Assembly: GCA_002711845.1 (NCBI GenBank)
Contig: PASF01000007.1
Coordinates: 1 to 64,000, forward strand
DNA from: Gammaproteobacteria bacterium
GTDB taxonomy: Bacteria; Pseudomonadota; Gammaproteobacteria; Pseudomonadales; Pseudohongiellaceae
Direction of reading: 5' to 3'
DNA: 64,000 bases
This document shows positions 1 through 8,628 of this stretch, piece after piece. The notes below the pieces were generated by a model. The model saw nothing but the letters and a program-made list of their open reading frames with translations, searched no databases and had not been told where the DNA came from. How positions within the stretch are numbered: the first letter of the stretch is position 1; each line of letters starts with the position of its first letter. A program made the position numbers and the translations under genes.

Positions 1-66
1 CCACATAAGGGTCTTAAAATGAAATCGCCACGCGAATATCGAGCATTAATGATGTCCGCTGGTTAA
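1..66 (+). CDS. IS3-family transposase (OrfB), C-terminal fragment
   Basis: Only the last 21 codons are inside the window. They read in frame from base 1 to the TAA at 64-66 and contain the KSPREYR motif typical of the extreme C-terminus of IS3-family DDE transposases. The short distance (7 bases) from stop codon to the terminal inverted repeat is normal for these compact elements. The catalytic core is outside the window, so activity cannot be judged. Confidence 0.55.
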   Translation, partial: PHKGLKMKSPREYRALMMSAG

Positions 67-99
67 TGGGTGGTGTCCGGTTTAGCAGGGGCAACTACA
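1..99 (+). mobile_element. Right end of an IS2-like insertion sequence (IS3 family), truncated by the window edge
   Basis: Bases 1-66 encode the last residues of a transposase (PHKGLKMKSPREYRALMMSAG, stop at 64-66), which resembles the C-terminal tail of IS3-family OrfB integrases (usual pattern RPHxxLGxxSPxEY). The 26 bases at 74-99 begin TGTCCGG and end GGGGCAACTACA. From memory the right inverted repeat of IS2 has the same layout (TGTCTGG ... GGGGCAAATCCA), with about 18 of 26 positions shared. The element would therefore end at base 99, exactly where the tnsB reading frame stops making sense. The rest of the IS lies left of the window, so the other end and the 5-bp target duplication (expected copy AATAG at 100-104) cannot be seen. 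IS family: fairly sure; IS2 subgroup: likely. Confidence 0.65.
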
Positions 100-903
100 A
101 ATAGGTGTATGGTCGGCTTCAGCAGCGGCAAGTGAGAATTTCGCCTGCCTAACTGGGCTTCCGGATGGGTAGTTATTCTGAGCTGAAAGAAAACCTTCTT
201 GGCTCATGAATTTAGTGTAATTTGCAATTTTATGAATTCTACGACAAAAGGTTTTATACGTAGGAAAGTCGTCTTCTTTCAGAGTCGGATCATCGTCAAT
301 CGCTACTTCTAAGTACCACTCATACACATGCTTCATCTTCTTTGAAGGACGACTCAGAAAATACTTGTGAATCGCCTCCTCCATGTGATCCTCTACTTTT
401 TTCTTAAGCCTCGGAGTTCTATTGCCTTTCTTCTTATGCTTAGGGATCAGCGCATGAAGTTGTCCCTTACCGGCTCTTAATCTTCGTAACCATCGAAAAA
501 TGGTTGTAAAGGACGGTGGGTTTTCGTCATTAATGCTCTCCGCATGGCTAATAGTTTCGGTCGTTCGTTCTTCTTCGGGCTTTAAGCTCGTTAGGTCCTG
601 CTGGGAAATTGCGCGGATGTATCCAAGTCTATACTGAACATCCTTCTGTTCGTTTTCAGACAGAAATACTTTGACTACGCAATTATCCCTTTTTTTCTTA
701 GGGCTTCGATTGGTTTCTGCTCCAGGGCCGAAGATCACCTCGCCAGAGGAATACAATTGCATGAGCTCTGCAAAAGACAGTAATCGCTCTACGCCTTTAT
801 CTGTAGTAATGGATAGTTGTTCTCCATCAACATTTACCCGATTGATATAGGCCTTTTCTCCTTTGACTACAAGAGGTGTATCCCGTTCTAATAGTACATT
901 CAT
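100..903 (-). pseudogene. tnsB: Tn7-like transposase TnsB, 5' part, interrupted by the IS2-like element
   Basis: TnsB is the DDE strand-transferase of Tn7-like elements: it binds the transposon ends and joins the 3' ends to target DNA. The visible 268 codons contain a basic, helix-rich N-terminal DNA-binding region (KHKKKGNRTPRLKKKV near residue 160) and reach the start of the retroviral-integrase-like core at ADHTPI (residues 263-268). Asp264 matches the first catalytic Asp of TnsB proteins (usual context E-x-D-H-T-P). Directly after Ile268 the sequence becomes the IS end, and the frame runs into a stop five codons later. Full-length TnsB is about 600-700 residues, so this copy is split. The start ATG at 903 has GGAG a few bases upstream. 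The gene lies 139 bases after tnsA in the same direction. Whether the remainder of tnsB survives left of the IS is unknown. Confidence 0.75.
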
Positions 904-1042
904 AAAGTCTTCTCCATCATTATCAAATCATGGCGTAAATAATGGCTATTTTTTGATGGCTAGTGATTTAAACCATGTATTGTCGTTCTTTGAGCGTAAT
1001 TTGGAGCGCATGCATGCTCTTTCTAATGCACTCAATACAGAC

Positions 1043-1702
1043 TTAGAACCGGTCGATAAAAACATAACCATCGCTCCCCATAGGTTGAACAATTGAAGTC
1101 AGCCGAATCTCTTTACGTAAATCGCACCAAACTAACTGATTCGCAATCAACTCTGTACAAACAATCTGGGCTTGGTCTTCGTCCAGCGTGCATGCAATTT
1201 TTGCTTGCAGTTGTTTGATCGTCATAGGCCTATCAGGAATGTGTGCGCTGATATATTCCATGCGATTTTGTGTTCTTGTTCGATAGCGTTTAAGGTGCCG
1301 GATATTTGATAGTAGGGTTTGGTCATCGCCAACCCCGGAGCCCACTAGGATATGGAACTCTCGGCCATTTTTTTCGAAGAAATTTCTTACGATGGCGAGT
1401 TTTTCTCGCTCCTTTGTTTGATCAATAAATCTGGTGCCTTTAATCTCAACTAGAACACGTGTCCCGCATGTAAGCGTCACTTCAAAGTCCGGCGTGTAAC
1501 GATATGTACACCCGTTATCTTCGAATTTGAAAGTTTGCGGCTGCGCTCGAATCTCGACAACATTTGTCGAAAATTCCATGATCAAAACGAAATCTTTCTC
1601 GTTTGGCGACTCACAGGATAACGGGATTCTAGATTTTCGAGACGGCACTGAGGAACGATGAGTGATCCTAGATCTTGATTTGAGCTCTTTTTCTCTGGCC
1701 AT
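1043..1702 (-). CDS. tnsA: Tn7-like transposase endonuclease subunit TnsA
   Basis: TnsA makes the 5'-strand cuts at the ends of Tn7-like transposons, working with TnsB to give clean cut-and-paste movement. The 219-residue protein has the family's layout: an N-terminal restriction-endonuclease-like domain with a conserved acidic pair in ESPNEKDF (residues 31-38), the QP motif at 54-55, the YTPDF motif with Asp72, and VEIK with Glu86/Lys88, which correspond to the catalytic Glu/Asp/Lys set of TnsA. The C-terminal third (from about residue 155, RPMTIKQLQAKI) is the winged-helix region that contacts partner proteins. The start ATG at 1702 follows a strong GGAGG at 1711-1715. It is the first gene inside the element's right end and is read inward, as in Tn7. 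The endonuclease looks intact although tnsB is broken. Confidence 0.88.
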   Translation of the reverse strand: MAREKELKSRSRITHRSSVPSRKSRIPLSCESPNEKDFVLIMEFSTNVVEIRAQPQTFKFEDNGCTYRYTPDFEVTLTCGTRVLVEIKGTRFIDQTKEREKLAIVRNFFEKNGREFHILVGSGVGDDQTLLSNIRHLKRYRTRTQNRMEYISAHIPDRPMTIKQLQAKIACTLDEDQAQIVCTELIANQLVWCDLRKEIRLTSIVQPMGSDGYVFIDRF

Positions 1703-2042
1703 GACTTCCCCCTCCTAGGCATTTTTCTAGGTGACTGTGTTTTTTAGGGCAAACGAATCCCGTTGATGCTAAAAATAAAGTTTAGCAACTCGGTATCAGT
1801 TGAATGTTGAGGGTCTTGACTGGAGAGAGGAGTTGGCCGGAGTCGATTTCGACGTAGAGCAGCTTCGGTGGCTAATTTCTCTTAAGCAAGTCGTGACCTG
1901 ATAACTTGCTTGCTCATATCTGCTTCTTATTCATTTTTTTGCTCACTTTCAGAGTTTTTTGTGACGTTTCTTTTATTGAACATCGCTAGTATAGCCAAAC
2001 TCCTCCTGAATGTCAACTCACAAATATATTTGTATGTCAACA
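1703..2042 (-). other. Right end and leader of the Tn7-like element
   Basis: This 340-base stretch holds no convincing gene. Its outer tip reads TGTTGACATACAAATA on the minus strand from base 2042, with a second GTTGACAT 24 bases further in and a perfect 12-bp palindrome CAAATATATTTG (2021-2032) between them. Tn7-like elements end in TGT and carry repeated TnsB sites within the last ~100 bases, and tnsA is the gene next to the right end, so 2042 is the best guess for the outer boundary. Inside lies a 280-base leader between the promoter at 1988-2016 and tnsA, with only very short open frames. The exact end and the 5-bp target duplication cannot be proven without the left end. Confidence 0.5.
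1988..2016 (-). promoter_or_regulatory. Sigma-70 promoter inside the Tn7-like right end
   Basis: On the minus strand there is TTGACA (complement of 2011-2016), a 17-base spacer and TATACT (complement of 1988-1993), an almost ideal sigma-70 promoter reading towards tnsA. The -35 box is part of the inner copy of the end repeat GTTGACAT, so binding of TnsB to the end would cover the promoter. That would be autoregulation of the kind known for Tn7. This is inferred from position only. Confidence 0.6.
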
Positions 2043-2621
2043 CTTTGGCGTAAAATATTTTAGTATATATTAAATCTAATTTATTCCTTTATATACAGAT
2101 AGTTACCGATATTAGTCTCTTTTTCTTGTTTTTAGGAAGGTTTTTAGGCGGTAAAAACCGCTTCATAGTTGCCACTAGCGTTGCAGCGCGAGAGCACCCT
2201 TTGGACATCGCTCTACGGCCGAAATCAGGCTTACTTGCGAAAGATAGGTTTAGCGGCTCTTCGGTGGTTACATAGCTCTCACAAGGGCCATCTGCCAAAA
2301 TTAGATAACCGTTATCCGGCTCTTTTGATGGATTTGGATTCATCTGCCGTAATCCAGTACGACATTATTGTTAAAGTCGAGATTCTTTCATTAAGGTGCG
2401 GCCCATAGGCCAAAGCAACGGGACAGCTCTTAAAGTTGGAGCGGTTTTATCTTGGTAAAGTTCAAGCCCTGGATTAACGATTACCCGCTATTTAAAAACG
2501 CACAATGGCGCGTGCAAAAATATCGCAAAAACTGCAACTTAGCTTCATTGCAAGGGCTGGTTATCCTACCAATTCAGCATATAACTTAGGGCACATTCGG
2601 CGTATTTAGCCAAGTAGGGAC
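2043..2621. other. Gene-free stretch between the Tn7-like end and hsdR
   Basis: About 580 bases without a supportable gene. It begins with a very AT-rich part (2050-2130). A small hairpin follows (GCGGT at 2148-2152, loop AAAA, ACCGC at 2157-2161). Two overlapping short open frames of about 80 codons on opposite strands (2089-2343 and 2169-2408) have no ribosome-binding site or recognisable protein character. It may be flanking DNA left by earlier insertions. I saw no tRNA, IS end or att-like core here. Confidence 0.4.
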
Positions 2622-5600
2622 TTACGGTTGTCCTACTTCCGCCCCCTCAAACTCTTTGGCCAGATCGACAAGTCGGTCCCGAATGGCGTCAGCCGTTGTC
2701 TTTCGGGCGACGATCGTGGGTTTTACCTTCATAAGGGCCATTAAACTGCCAATATCGGGCAGCCGGCCACGATAGATAAAGTCCTCGTACAGCGCATGAA
2801 AACCGGCCCGATCAAGGCCCAACTGCTCGCAGAAGACATCAATGGCCTGGCTTCGCCGGGCGATCACAAAGGCGTTGAAGCGCTTAATGATGCTGTCCTC
2901 AACATCGCCGCCGCTTTCCTTGGCGATTTTCGGGAGTTGAGTGTCGATAAAGTCCTTGAACAGGGCCCTTTTGTGGCGAAGGTCTGGATCGCTCTCCAGG
3001 ACATTCAAAATCATATCGCGCAGCTGATCGAACTGCTTTGGGCCTTTTTGATGAGGTAGTTTCTCGATCAGTCCCAGGATATAGCTGACAGTCACCTCAT
3101 CACGCTTTATAAGATCCACAGCAAAGTCAAAGTCAAAAAGCAGGGGCTGAATGTCATCCTCGGGATCTGGACCGCCAGTGGTTTCTCCCTCACTCTCTTG
3201 ACGTTTTTTACGGCGCTCCTCACGCGCAGCGGCCTCAATGAATTCTCTCTTATCTAGGTACTTGCTCTGGTAATCCAAGAGCTCTTGGTCATCAATTCCC
3301 AGCGACCCGGTTTCAATCTCCTGACGAAACTCATTGAAGGTTTTGAGCGTGTTCTGAATGCGAAGTACATCGCGGAACTTGGCCAGGAAATCGTACTGAT
3401 CTTCTTCTTTTAGAAGATCATCGACTGCGTCGGGTGACCTGGCGATCTCGCGCAGCTTCTCCACCTCTTGTTTGAAGGTCTCCTTCAGATCGGGGTAGGG
3501 CTGCATGATGACGGTACCGATCACATCAGAGGCGCTATCAGAGCCTGACTGACCGGCATTACTGTTGGCGAAAATGCTAAGCGCCTCATCAGTGGCCGCT
3601 TTAAGCCGGCGATAACATACAATGTTGCCGTGTGATTTTTTTGCATCCAAAAGTCGGTTAGTCCGCGAAAACGCCTGAATAAGCCCGTGGTGGCGCAGGT
3701 TTTTATCCACATAGAGCGTATTCAATGGCGGACTGTCAAAACCGGTCAGGAACATGTTTACTACCAGGAGGATATCCACCTCACGGCGCTTCACCCGCCT
3801 AGCCAAATCCTGGTAATACTCATAGAACGATTTGTTGTCGCTCGGATCATATGAGGTGGCAAACATCTCGTTGTAATCGGCGACACAGCCTTTCAGAAAT
3901 GCCATACGGCCCTGATCGATGTTGCGCGAGCTCATATCGGGCAGGTCCTGTTCAGTGAGCCCCGAGAATTCCTCCGGCTCTCCTGGCGCGCAGCTGAAGA
4001 TTGTTGCAATGCGAAGATCGTGCTTGTCTTGGTCTTTCGTGCGAGCAAACGCCTGGTAGTAGCTTTGCAGCAAATCCACACTGCTCACGCAAAACATTCC
4101 AGTGTACTCGCACTCGTAGGTCTTGATCGGGTGCAGCGACAATATGTCATCCACAATTCCGTGCACGCGCGAGGGAGACTCTAAAAATGATTTCTGCAAC
4201 ATTTGCTCATCGGTGAGCGCCTGCGCTGGGACCTGGCTGCCATCTTCCAGAGTTACCAGCTCCGCGGGCAACACCAAGTCACGATACTCGACCGAGAAGC
4301 GCAGCACGTTGCGATCTCGGATCGCATCAGTGATCACGTATTTATGAAGCGCCTGCCCGAAAAGATCCTCCGTGGTCTTATTGCCATACTTGGTCCTGGC
4401 TACATTGGCATCAAAAATAGGGGTGCCAGTAAAGCCAAACATCTGGCGGTTACTGAAAAAATCACAGATACGCTGGTGGGTCTCGCCAAACTGGCTGCGG
4501 TGACACTCATCAAAAATAAAGATGACTTTTTTGTCCGCAACCTCTTGGCACTGGCTCTTAAACTGCTCTTTGGAGATCGCCGCATTGAGTTTCTGGATCG
4601 TGGTCACGATCAATTTGCAGCCAGGATCGTTGAGCTGTTCAACAAGCTTTTTGGTGTTTTCGGTGGCATCCACGCTGCCGGCACTAAACGCATTGAACTC
4701 GAGCGCCGTCTGGTAATCCAGGTCCCGGCGGTCCACCACAAACATCACTTTGTCGACTTTTGGGTCGTTACTGAGGATCTGGCTGGCCTTAAAGGAGGTC
4801 AGGGTTTTACCCGACCCTGTGGTATGCCACACATACCCATCACCGCGGCCAAAGCCGACCCGCTCCAAAATCTTCTCCACCGCGTAATACTGATAAGGGC
4901 GCAGCACCATCAGCGACTGGAAAGTATCGTGAATGACGATGTAGCGAGCAATCATCTTGGATAGATGACATTTTTCTAAAAACGCTTCAGCAAAGGCCGG
5001 CAGGCGGTTGATGCGGCGGTTTTCCTTATCAGCCCACTCAAACGTAAACTGGAAATTGAGCTTGGTGTTGTTGGAGAAATACCGGGTGTCGACCCCGTTA
5101 CTGATCACAAAGAGCTGGATAAACCCAAACAGGCCACTGTTGGAGTGATAGGAGGTGGAGCGATAACGCTGGATCTGATCAAAAGCACTTCGAAGGTCGG
5201 ATCCGCGGGCTTTGAGCTCAATCTGAACCAGAGGCAGTCCGTTAATCAGCAGCGTGACATCGTAGCGACTATGGTTCTCGGATGAGCGATTGGTGATCTG
5301 CCGGCAGACCTGGAAGCGGTTCTGGCACCAGTGTTTGACGGAAAAAAGCTCCAGGTATTTAGGCAGACCGTCGGCGCCGAGCACATCGACCTTGCCGCGC
5401 AAAATCCGGGCGCGCTCGATGATATCGCCCTTGTTGAGCTTGTCGAGCAACTGGGCAAACTCGTCATTGGATAAAACAGTCTGGTTGTGGGCCTCGATCT
5501 GCGTGCGGAAGTTTTCAACGAGCAGTTTCTCGTGAGTGACTCCTAAAAAGCTGTAGCCCAGCTCTTGAAGCTGAGCCACCAGGGCTTTTTCCATCTCGAT

Positions 5601-5672
5601 TTCGCTTTGTGTGGCCACCGCCATCCCCCCGTATTTATTTTGATTTCCAGTTAGCTGGCGTGCCCAAGGCAT
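2622..5672 (-). CDS. hsdR: Type I restriction enzyme, ATP-dependent motor/endonuclease subunit HsdR
   Basis: HsdR translocates DNA and cuts it at a distance when the HsdM/HsdS complex meets an unmethylated target. The 1016 residues show an N-terminal PD-(D/E)XK nuclease (Asp138, then IELKARGSD with Glu152 and Lys154), a superfamily 2 helicase motor with Walker A HTTGSGKT (283-290) and a DEAD-type box DECHRS (388-393). The later motifs FGFTGTP, NMFLTGFDSP and FSRTNR come next, followed by an acidic C-terminal coiled region that docks to HsdM. Length is normal for the EcoR124-like (IC) group. It is the last gene of the hsdM-hsdS-DUF262-hsdR operon, starting 7 bases after the DUF262 stop. The ATG at 5672 is used here. 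An alternative ATG at 5624 has only G-rich sequence immediately before it. No inactivating lesion is visible. Confidence 0.95.
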   Translation of the reverse strand: MPWARQLTGNQNKYGGMAVATQSEIEMEKALVAQLQELGYSFLGVTHEKLLVENFRTQIEAHNQTVLSNDEFAQLLDKLNKGDIIERARILRGKVDVLGADGLPKYLELFSVKHWCQNRFQVCRQITNRSSENHSRYDVTLLINGLPLVQIELKARGSDLRSAFDQIQRYRSTSYHSNSGLFGFIQLFVISNGVDTRYFSNNTKLNFQFTFEWADKENRRINRLPAFAEAFLEKCHLSKMIARYIVIHDTFQSLMVLRPYQYYAVEKILERVGFGRGDGYVWHTTGSGKTLTSFKASQILSNDPKVDKVMFVVDRRDLDYQTALEFNAFSAGSVDATENTKKLVEQLNDPGCKLIVTTIQKLNAAISKEQFKSQCQEVADKKVIFIFDECHRSQFGETHQRICDFFSNRQMFGFTGTPIFDANVARTKYGNKTTEDLFGQALHKYVITDAIRDRNVLRFSVEYRDLVLPAELVTLEDGSQVPAQALTDEQMLQKSFLESPSRVHGIVDDILSLHPIKTYECEYTGMFCVSSVDLLQSYYQAFARTKDQDKHDLRIATIFSCAPGEPEEFSGLTEQDLPDMSSRNIDQGRMAFLKGCVADYNEMFATSYDPSDNKSFYEYYQDLARRVKRREVDILLVVNMFLTGFDSPPLNTLYVDKNLRHHGLIQAFSRTNRLLDAKKSHGNIVCYRRLKAATDEALSIFANSNAGQSGSDSASDVIGTVIMQPYPDLKETFKQEVEKLREIARSPDAVDDLLKEEDQYDFLAKFRDVLRIQNTLKTFNEFRQEIETGSLGIDDQELLDYQSKYLDKREFIEAAAREERRKKRQESEGETTGGPDPEDDIQPLLFDFDFAVDLIKRDEVTVSYILGLIEKLPHQKGPKQFDQLRDMILNVLESDPDLRHKRALFKDFIDTQLPKIAKESGGDVEDSIIKRFNAFVIARRSQAIDVFCEQLGLDRAGFHALYEDFIYRGRLPDIGSLMALMKVKPTIVARKTTADAIRDRLVDLAKEFEGAEVGQP

Positions 5673-5679
5673 CCAACAA

Positions 5680-7530
5680 TCAACTTTCCTCTGTTAATTG
5701 CTCTGGCCAAATCCGCTCACATATTGCCCGGTATAACGCCTGCCGCGTTTCAATATCCTGTTTTTTAAACTGCGGATGTGCGCAGAACGGCAGCTTGTGC
5801 TTGTTGGACATGGCAATAAAGTTAGGGTTGTTTTCATACGTCAGCGGACTAAGAGACTTCACCAACACGTTTTCTTTGATGTAATGAGGCTGTTTTTTAT
5901 CATAAGGAAGGTCGCCGTAAGACTGGTTGGTGCCGCGAGGCAGCAACACCAGATCACCCAATCGATTGCGGTAGTTCTGGAACTCATGCTCTTGTTCAAA
6001 CTCATCTTTATGACGAGAAAACTTGTCAGCCCAGATATGTTCCACTTCAAATGGCTTGCCACTGGTTGGCTGAAAATACGTCACAAAATCCGTTCCCATA
6101 CCGGTCTGCTGCTCGCACCAAGCGGTCATTCGGGCCAGTAAGAACTTCACAAAACGCCTGTTCTGGCCGTGCATACGGAACCTGTCCACGCCTTCAAATG
6201 ACTCCTTCATATCCGCCATTTTTTGCGTCAACAGTTCTCGTAGTTCCGGCAAATCCAGGCCGCGCAGCTCTTTAACCAAGCTGTACATGGTGTAGCGGAT
6301 CGAGCTGGCGGAGAAGTTACGAAAGTTAATGGAACGACGCACCGCAAATGTTTCGATGTAAGAAGCCACGGCCCTGATTTTGGCGACCACAGCGCTATCA
6401 TCGTCATCGACATTTAATGCAGCCAGCATTAGCGGATAACTGAGCGTTGGTGCGATGCCCCAGCGATTGATGTAATAGACCGGCTCCAGCCCCTTTGTTA
6501 AGGACCGCTCAGCATCCAGAATTCGCCGGTATGCTTTGAGGTAAAAGCGCATATCCTGTTGGACAAACCGCTCAAAGCTGTCTCCGGTGCTAGCATCCAG
6601 CCCCACTTTATCCAGATTGTCACGGACCCAGCTGTGGAATCGCGTTCCTATCTTTTCAAAGTCTTCGTTTTTCGAGCCAGCTCTCCCAGGACGGATGCTA
6701 TCGGCATAACGGGCACGCAACCAAGACTGGAAAAAGCGCTGATCTTCGTCCTTGTCATAAGCCTTGAGCTGCAACATGCTTTGCTTCCACATCTCATTTG
6801 CCTGGTGCCGTTTTGCAGGCTGATCGAACCGCGACAACACATAACCCTTTAGCATTTCCGAAGGCGTTAGGTTAAGGCCGCGGTCGTTCATCGTTTCAAA
6901 TATGGTGTAAGCGTTCTCGTCCGAGTATGCAATGATCTCGACCATAATCACGTTGTACTTCAGCCAGTCGATAAAAAACGGAAAAGCATCACTCTTCAAT
7001 TCTTCCGGGAAGGCTCGCACAATATCCTGATAACGCTCTGCCATGTTGCGGGTTGATTCGGTGGCACTGTCGTCCGGTTGGTATTCACCTTGGTTGAATA
7101 GGCTTTCCAGACAGGGGATACGCTCTTCCACAGTGATATTGAACGATTTGCTGCCACGTAATTCAGAAAAAATCATCGGTTTGATTTCTTCTTTAAAGCC
7201 ACTATCTTTCTGCTGGTTGTGTAGGTATATCAAGAACAGGGTCAGCGAGGTTAAGCGCTGCTGGCCATCAATAATGCTGCGCTTGCCATCTTTACTGCTG
7301 ACCACAAATGGGCCAAGGTAATAATTGTTGTACTGCTCACCCTGCTCACGCTTGTCGCCAGGGCTATACTCCGCCAGAAAAGCTGAGGTCAGGTCTGTTA
7401 CCAGTTCTTCAATATGCTTTTCAGCCCAGCTGTACTCGCGCTGGAAGTAGTCCACCGTGTATTTCTGCTGGTTGAGCACATCGAACAGGTTCCGATGGCG
7501 GGCCTCAATTTTGTTCTCTAGCTGGCTCAT
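5680..7530 (-). CDS. GmrSD-like DUF262/DUF1524 (HNH) nuclease inside the restriction operon
   Basis: The 616-residue protein has both halves of the GmrS/GmrD family. The N-terminal DUF262 part is ParB-like NTP-binding: YFQREYSW (29-36), the signature DGQQRLT (88-94) and FETMNDRGL (211-219). The C-terminal DUF1524 part carries an HNH-type nuclease centre: EVEHI (495-499), RNRLGDLVLL (521-530) and Asn535 in TNQSYGD. Proteins of this family include type IV restriction enzymes that use nucleotides to cut modified (for example glucosylated hydroxymethylcytosine) phage DNA. Here the gene sits between hsdS (14-base gap) and hsdR (7-base gap), so it is almost certainly co-transcribed with the type I system. 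Inference: it gives a second layer against phages whose modified DNA escapes HsdR, or it helps the type I enzyme. No key motif is missing. Confidence 0.9.
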   Translation of the reverse strand: MSQLENKIEARHRNLFDVLNQQKYTVDYFQREYSWAEKHIEELVTDLTSAFLAEYSPGDKREQGEQYNNYYLGPFVVSSKDGKRSIIDGQQRLTSLTLFLIYLHNQQKDSGFKEEIKPMIFSELRGSKSFNITVEERIPCLESLFNQGEYQPDDSATESTRNMAERYQDIVRAFPEELKSDAFPFFIDWLKYNVIMVEIIAYSDENAYTIFETMNDRGLNLTPSEMLKGYVLSRFDQPAKRHQANEMWKQSMLQLKAYDKDEDQRFFQSWLRARYADSIRPGRAGSKNEDFEKIGTRFHSWVRDNLDKVGLDASTGDSFERFVQQDMRFYLKAYRRILDAERSLTKGLEPVYYINRWGIAPTLSYPLMLAALNVDDDDSAVVAKIRAVASYIETFAVRRSINFRNFSASSIRYTMYSLVKELRGLDLPELRELLTQKMADMKESFEGVDRFRMHGQNRRFVKFLLARMTAWCEQQTGMGTDFVTYFQPTSGKPFEVEHIWADKFSRHKDEFEQEHEFQNYRNRLGDLVLLPRGTNQSYGDLPYDKKQPHYIKENVLVKSLSPLTYENNPNFIAMSNKHKLPFCAHPQFKKQDIETRQALYRAICERIWPEQLTEES

Positions 7531-7544
7531 TCATACCTCCTTGT

Positions 7545-8627
7545 TCAGCTCAATGTGACGCGGCGCTTACCTGTGAGTAGCTGCTGCATCAAGGCTTTCT
7601 TCTGAATTTTTATGTTGTTAATACGCTGTTCGAGGGCTTCGATTTCATCCCTAGCAGTGTTCAGTACACGAGCAATCGCTTGCTGTTCATCCAGCGACGG
7701 AACTGCGACCTTAATCTTTTCAATAGTGGTTTTTGAGAGGCTTGGAACGCCAGAGGCCTCATTATGAGCTTTCCAATTTATTGAACAAAACAAGTGATAA
7801 ATATAATGAGGATCGCTACAGTTAAAGCTATGGGTATAAAATAAAGTATCTACCGTCCAAAACTTTCCGTGTAGCATAAAAGGGTTATCAATAGTTCCTT
7901 TGCGACCGATGCAAACACTGTCCCCATCATACAAGTAGTCATTGACAGAGAGCATATACCCCCCGGTTCCATGGACAGGGATGTTCCCGCTTCCCAAATG
8001 CTTGTAATCTTTTCCGCTTCCGATTTTGAGAAGATCACCAATCGAACATTTCTTCCACTCCCCCTCAAACCCCGGCAACCTGGTCCCCCCGGTCAACAAT
8101 TTCTGCATCAGCGCCTTCTTGCGTTGCCGGCTATTTGCCACCAAATCCTCATTGGCGGCGATGGCCTCGTCCCAGGTTGAGAGAATTTCGGCGATTTTCT
8201 TTTGTTCGGGTAGGCTTACTATCCGCGCAGGTATGCGAGCGAAATCTTTAAAATATAGGCGTAATCGATCCTCTGTCAAACCATAGGAATATGCCCAAAA
8301 CGAATAAATCAATCTCGGGGTTTTAAAGAGATATTCTGCATATCTTGAGTTAATATTTTTCTTAGGCTTCAATGCCACGTACGCAGGACTTACCAAACCA
8401 TCACGATCAGCACGCCCGAGTGCGCCCTGCCATGCACGCATCATGTTATAAGCTATATAGCCTTCTCTAACTAACAAATGTTCATCAGCTGCAAGATTTG
8501 TATCAGATTTTCTTTCTAAAGACTCTCTTGTTACAAGGCCGTCGTTAAGAGTCACCGAAAGTAAAGGCAGGCCCTCATATCCCTTTTCCCTGCTAGAGCT
8601 AAAGCAATCACCGAGTAAAGTTGTCAT
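7545..8627 (-). CDS. hsdS: Type I restriction-modification specificity subunit HsdS
   Basis: HsdS recognises the bipartite DNA target for both methylation and restriction. The protein has two target-recognition domains, each followed by a helical spacer. The spacers are visible as a repeat: LPEQKKIAEILSTWDEAI with RKKALMQKLLTG after the first domain, and LDEQQAIARVLNTARDEI with KKALMQQLLTG after the second. The ATG at 8627 is preferred over the one at 8639 because GGAGG lies 5 bases upstream of it, within the last codons of hsdM, and the hsdM stop ends one base before it. The resulting 360 residues are slightly short for the family, mainly because the first domain has little N-terminal extension. 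The target cannot be predicted by eye. Confidence 0.93.
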   Translation of the reverse strand: MTTLLGDCFSSSREKGYEGLPLLSVTLNDGLVTRESLERKSDTNLAADEHLLVREGYIAYNMMRAWQGALGRADRDGLVSPAYVALKPKKNINSRYAEYLFKTPRLIYSFWAYSYGLTEDRLRLYFKDFARIPARIVSLPEQKKIAEILSTWDEAIAANEDLVANSRQRKKALMQKLLTGGTRLPGFEGEWKKCSIGDLLKIGSGKDYKHLGSGNIPVHGTGGYMLSVNDYLYDGDSVCIGRKGTIDNPFMLHGKFWTVDTLFYTHSFNCSDPHYIYHLFCSINWKAHNEASGVPSLSKTTIEKIKVAVPSLDEQQAIARVLNTARDEIEALEQRINNIKIQKKALMQQLLTGKRRVTLS

Positions 8628-8628
8628 C

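Noticed and set aside
2089-2408. Two overlapping open frames of about 80 codons on opposite strands between the Tn7-like end and hsdR
   Set aside because: No ribosome-binding site, no coherent domain pattern and no similarity to known families; both look like chance frames in gene-poor DNA.
4203-4964. Long open frame antisense to hsdR
   Set aside because: Composition and codon pattern follow the opposite strand of hsdR; no independent start signal or domain.
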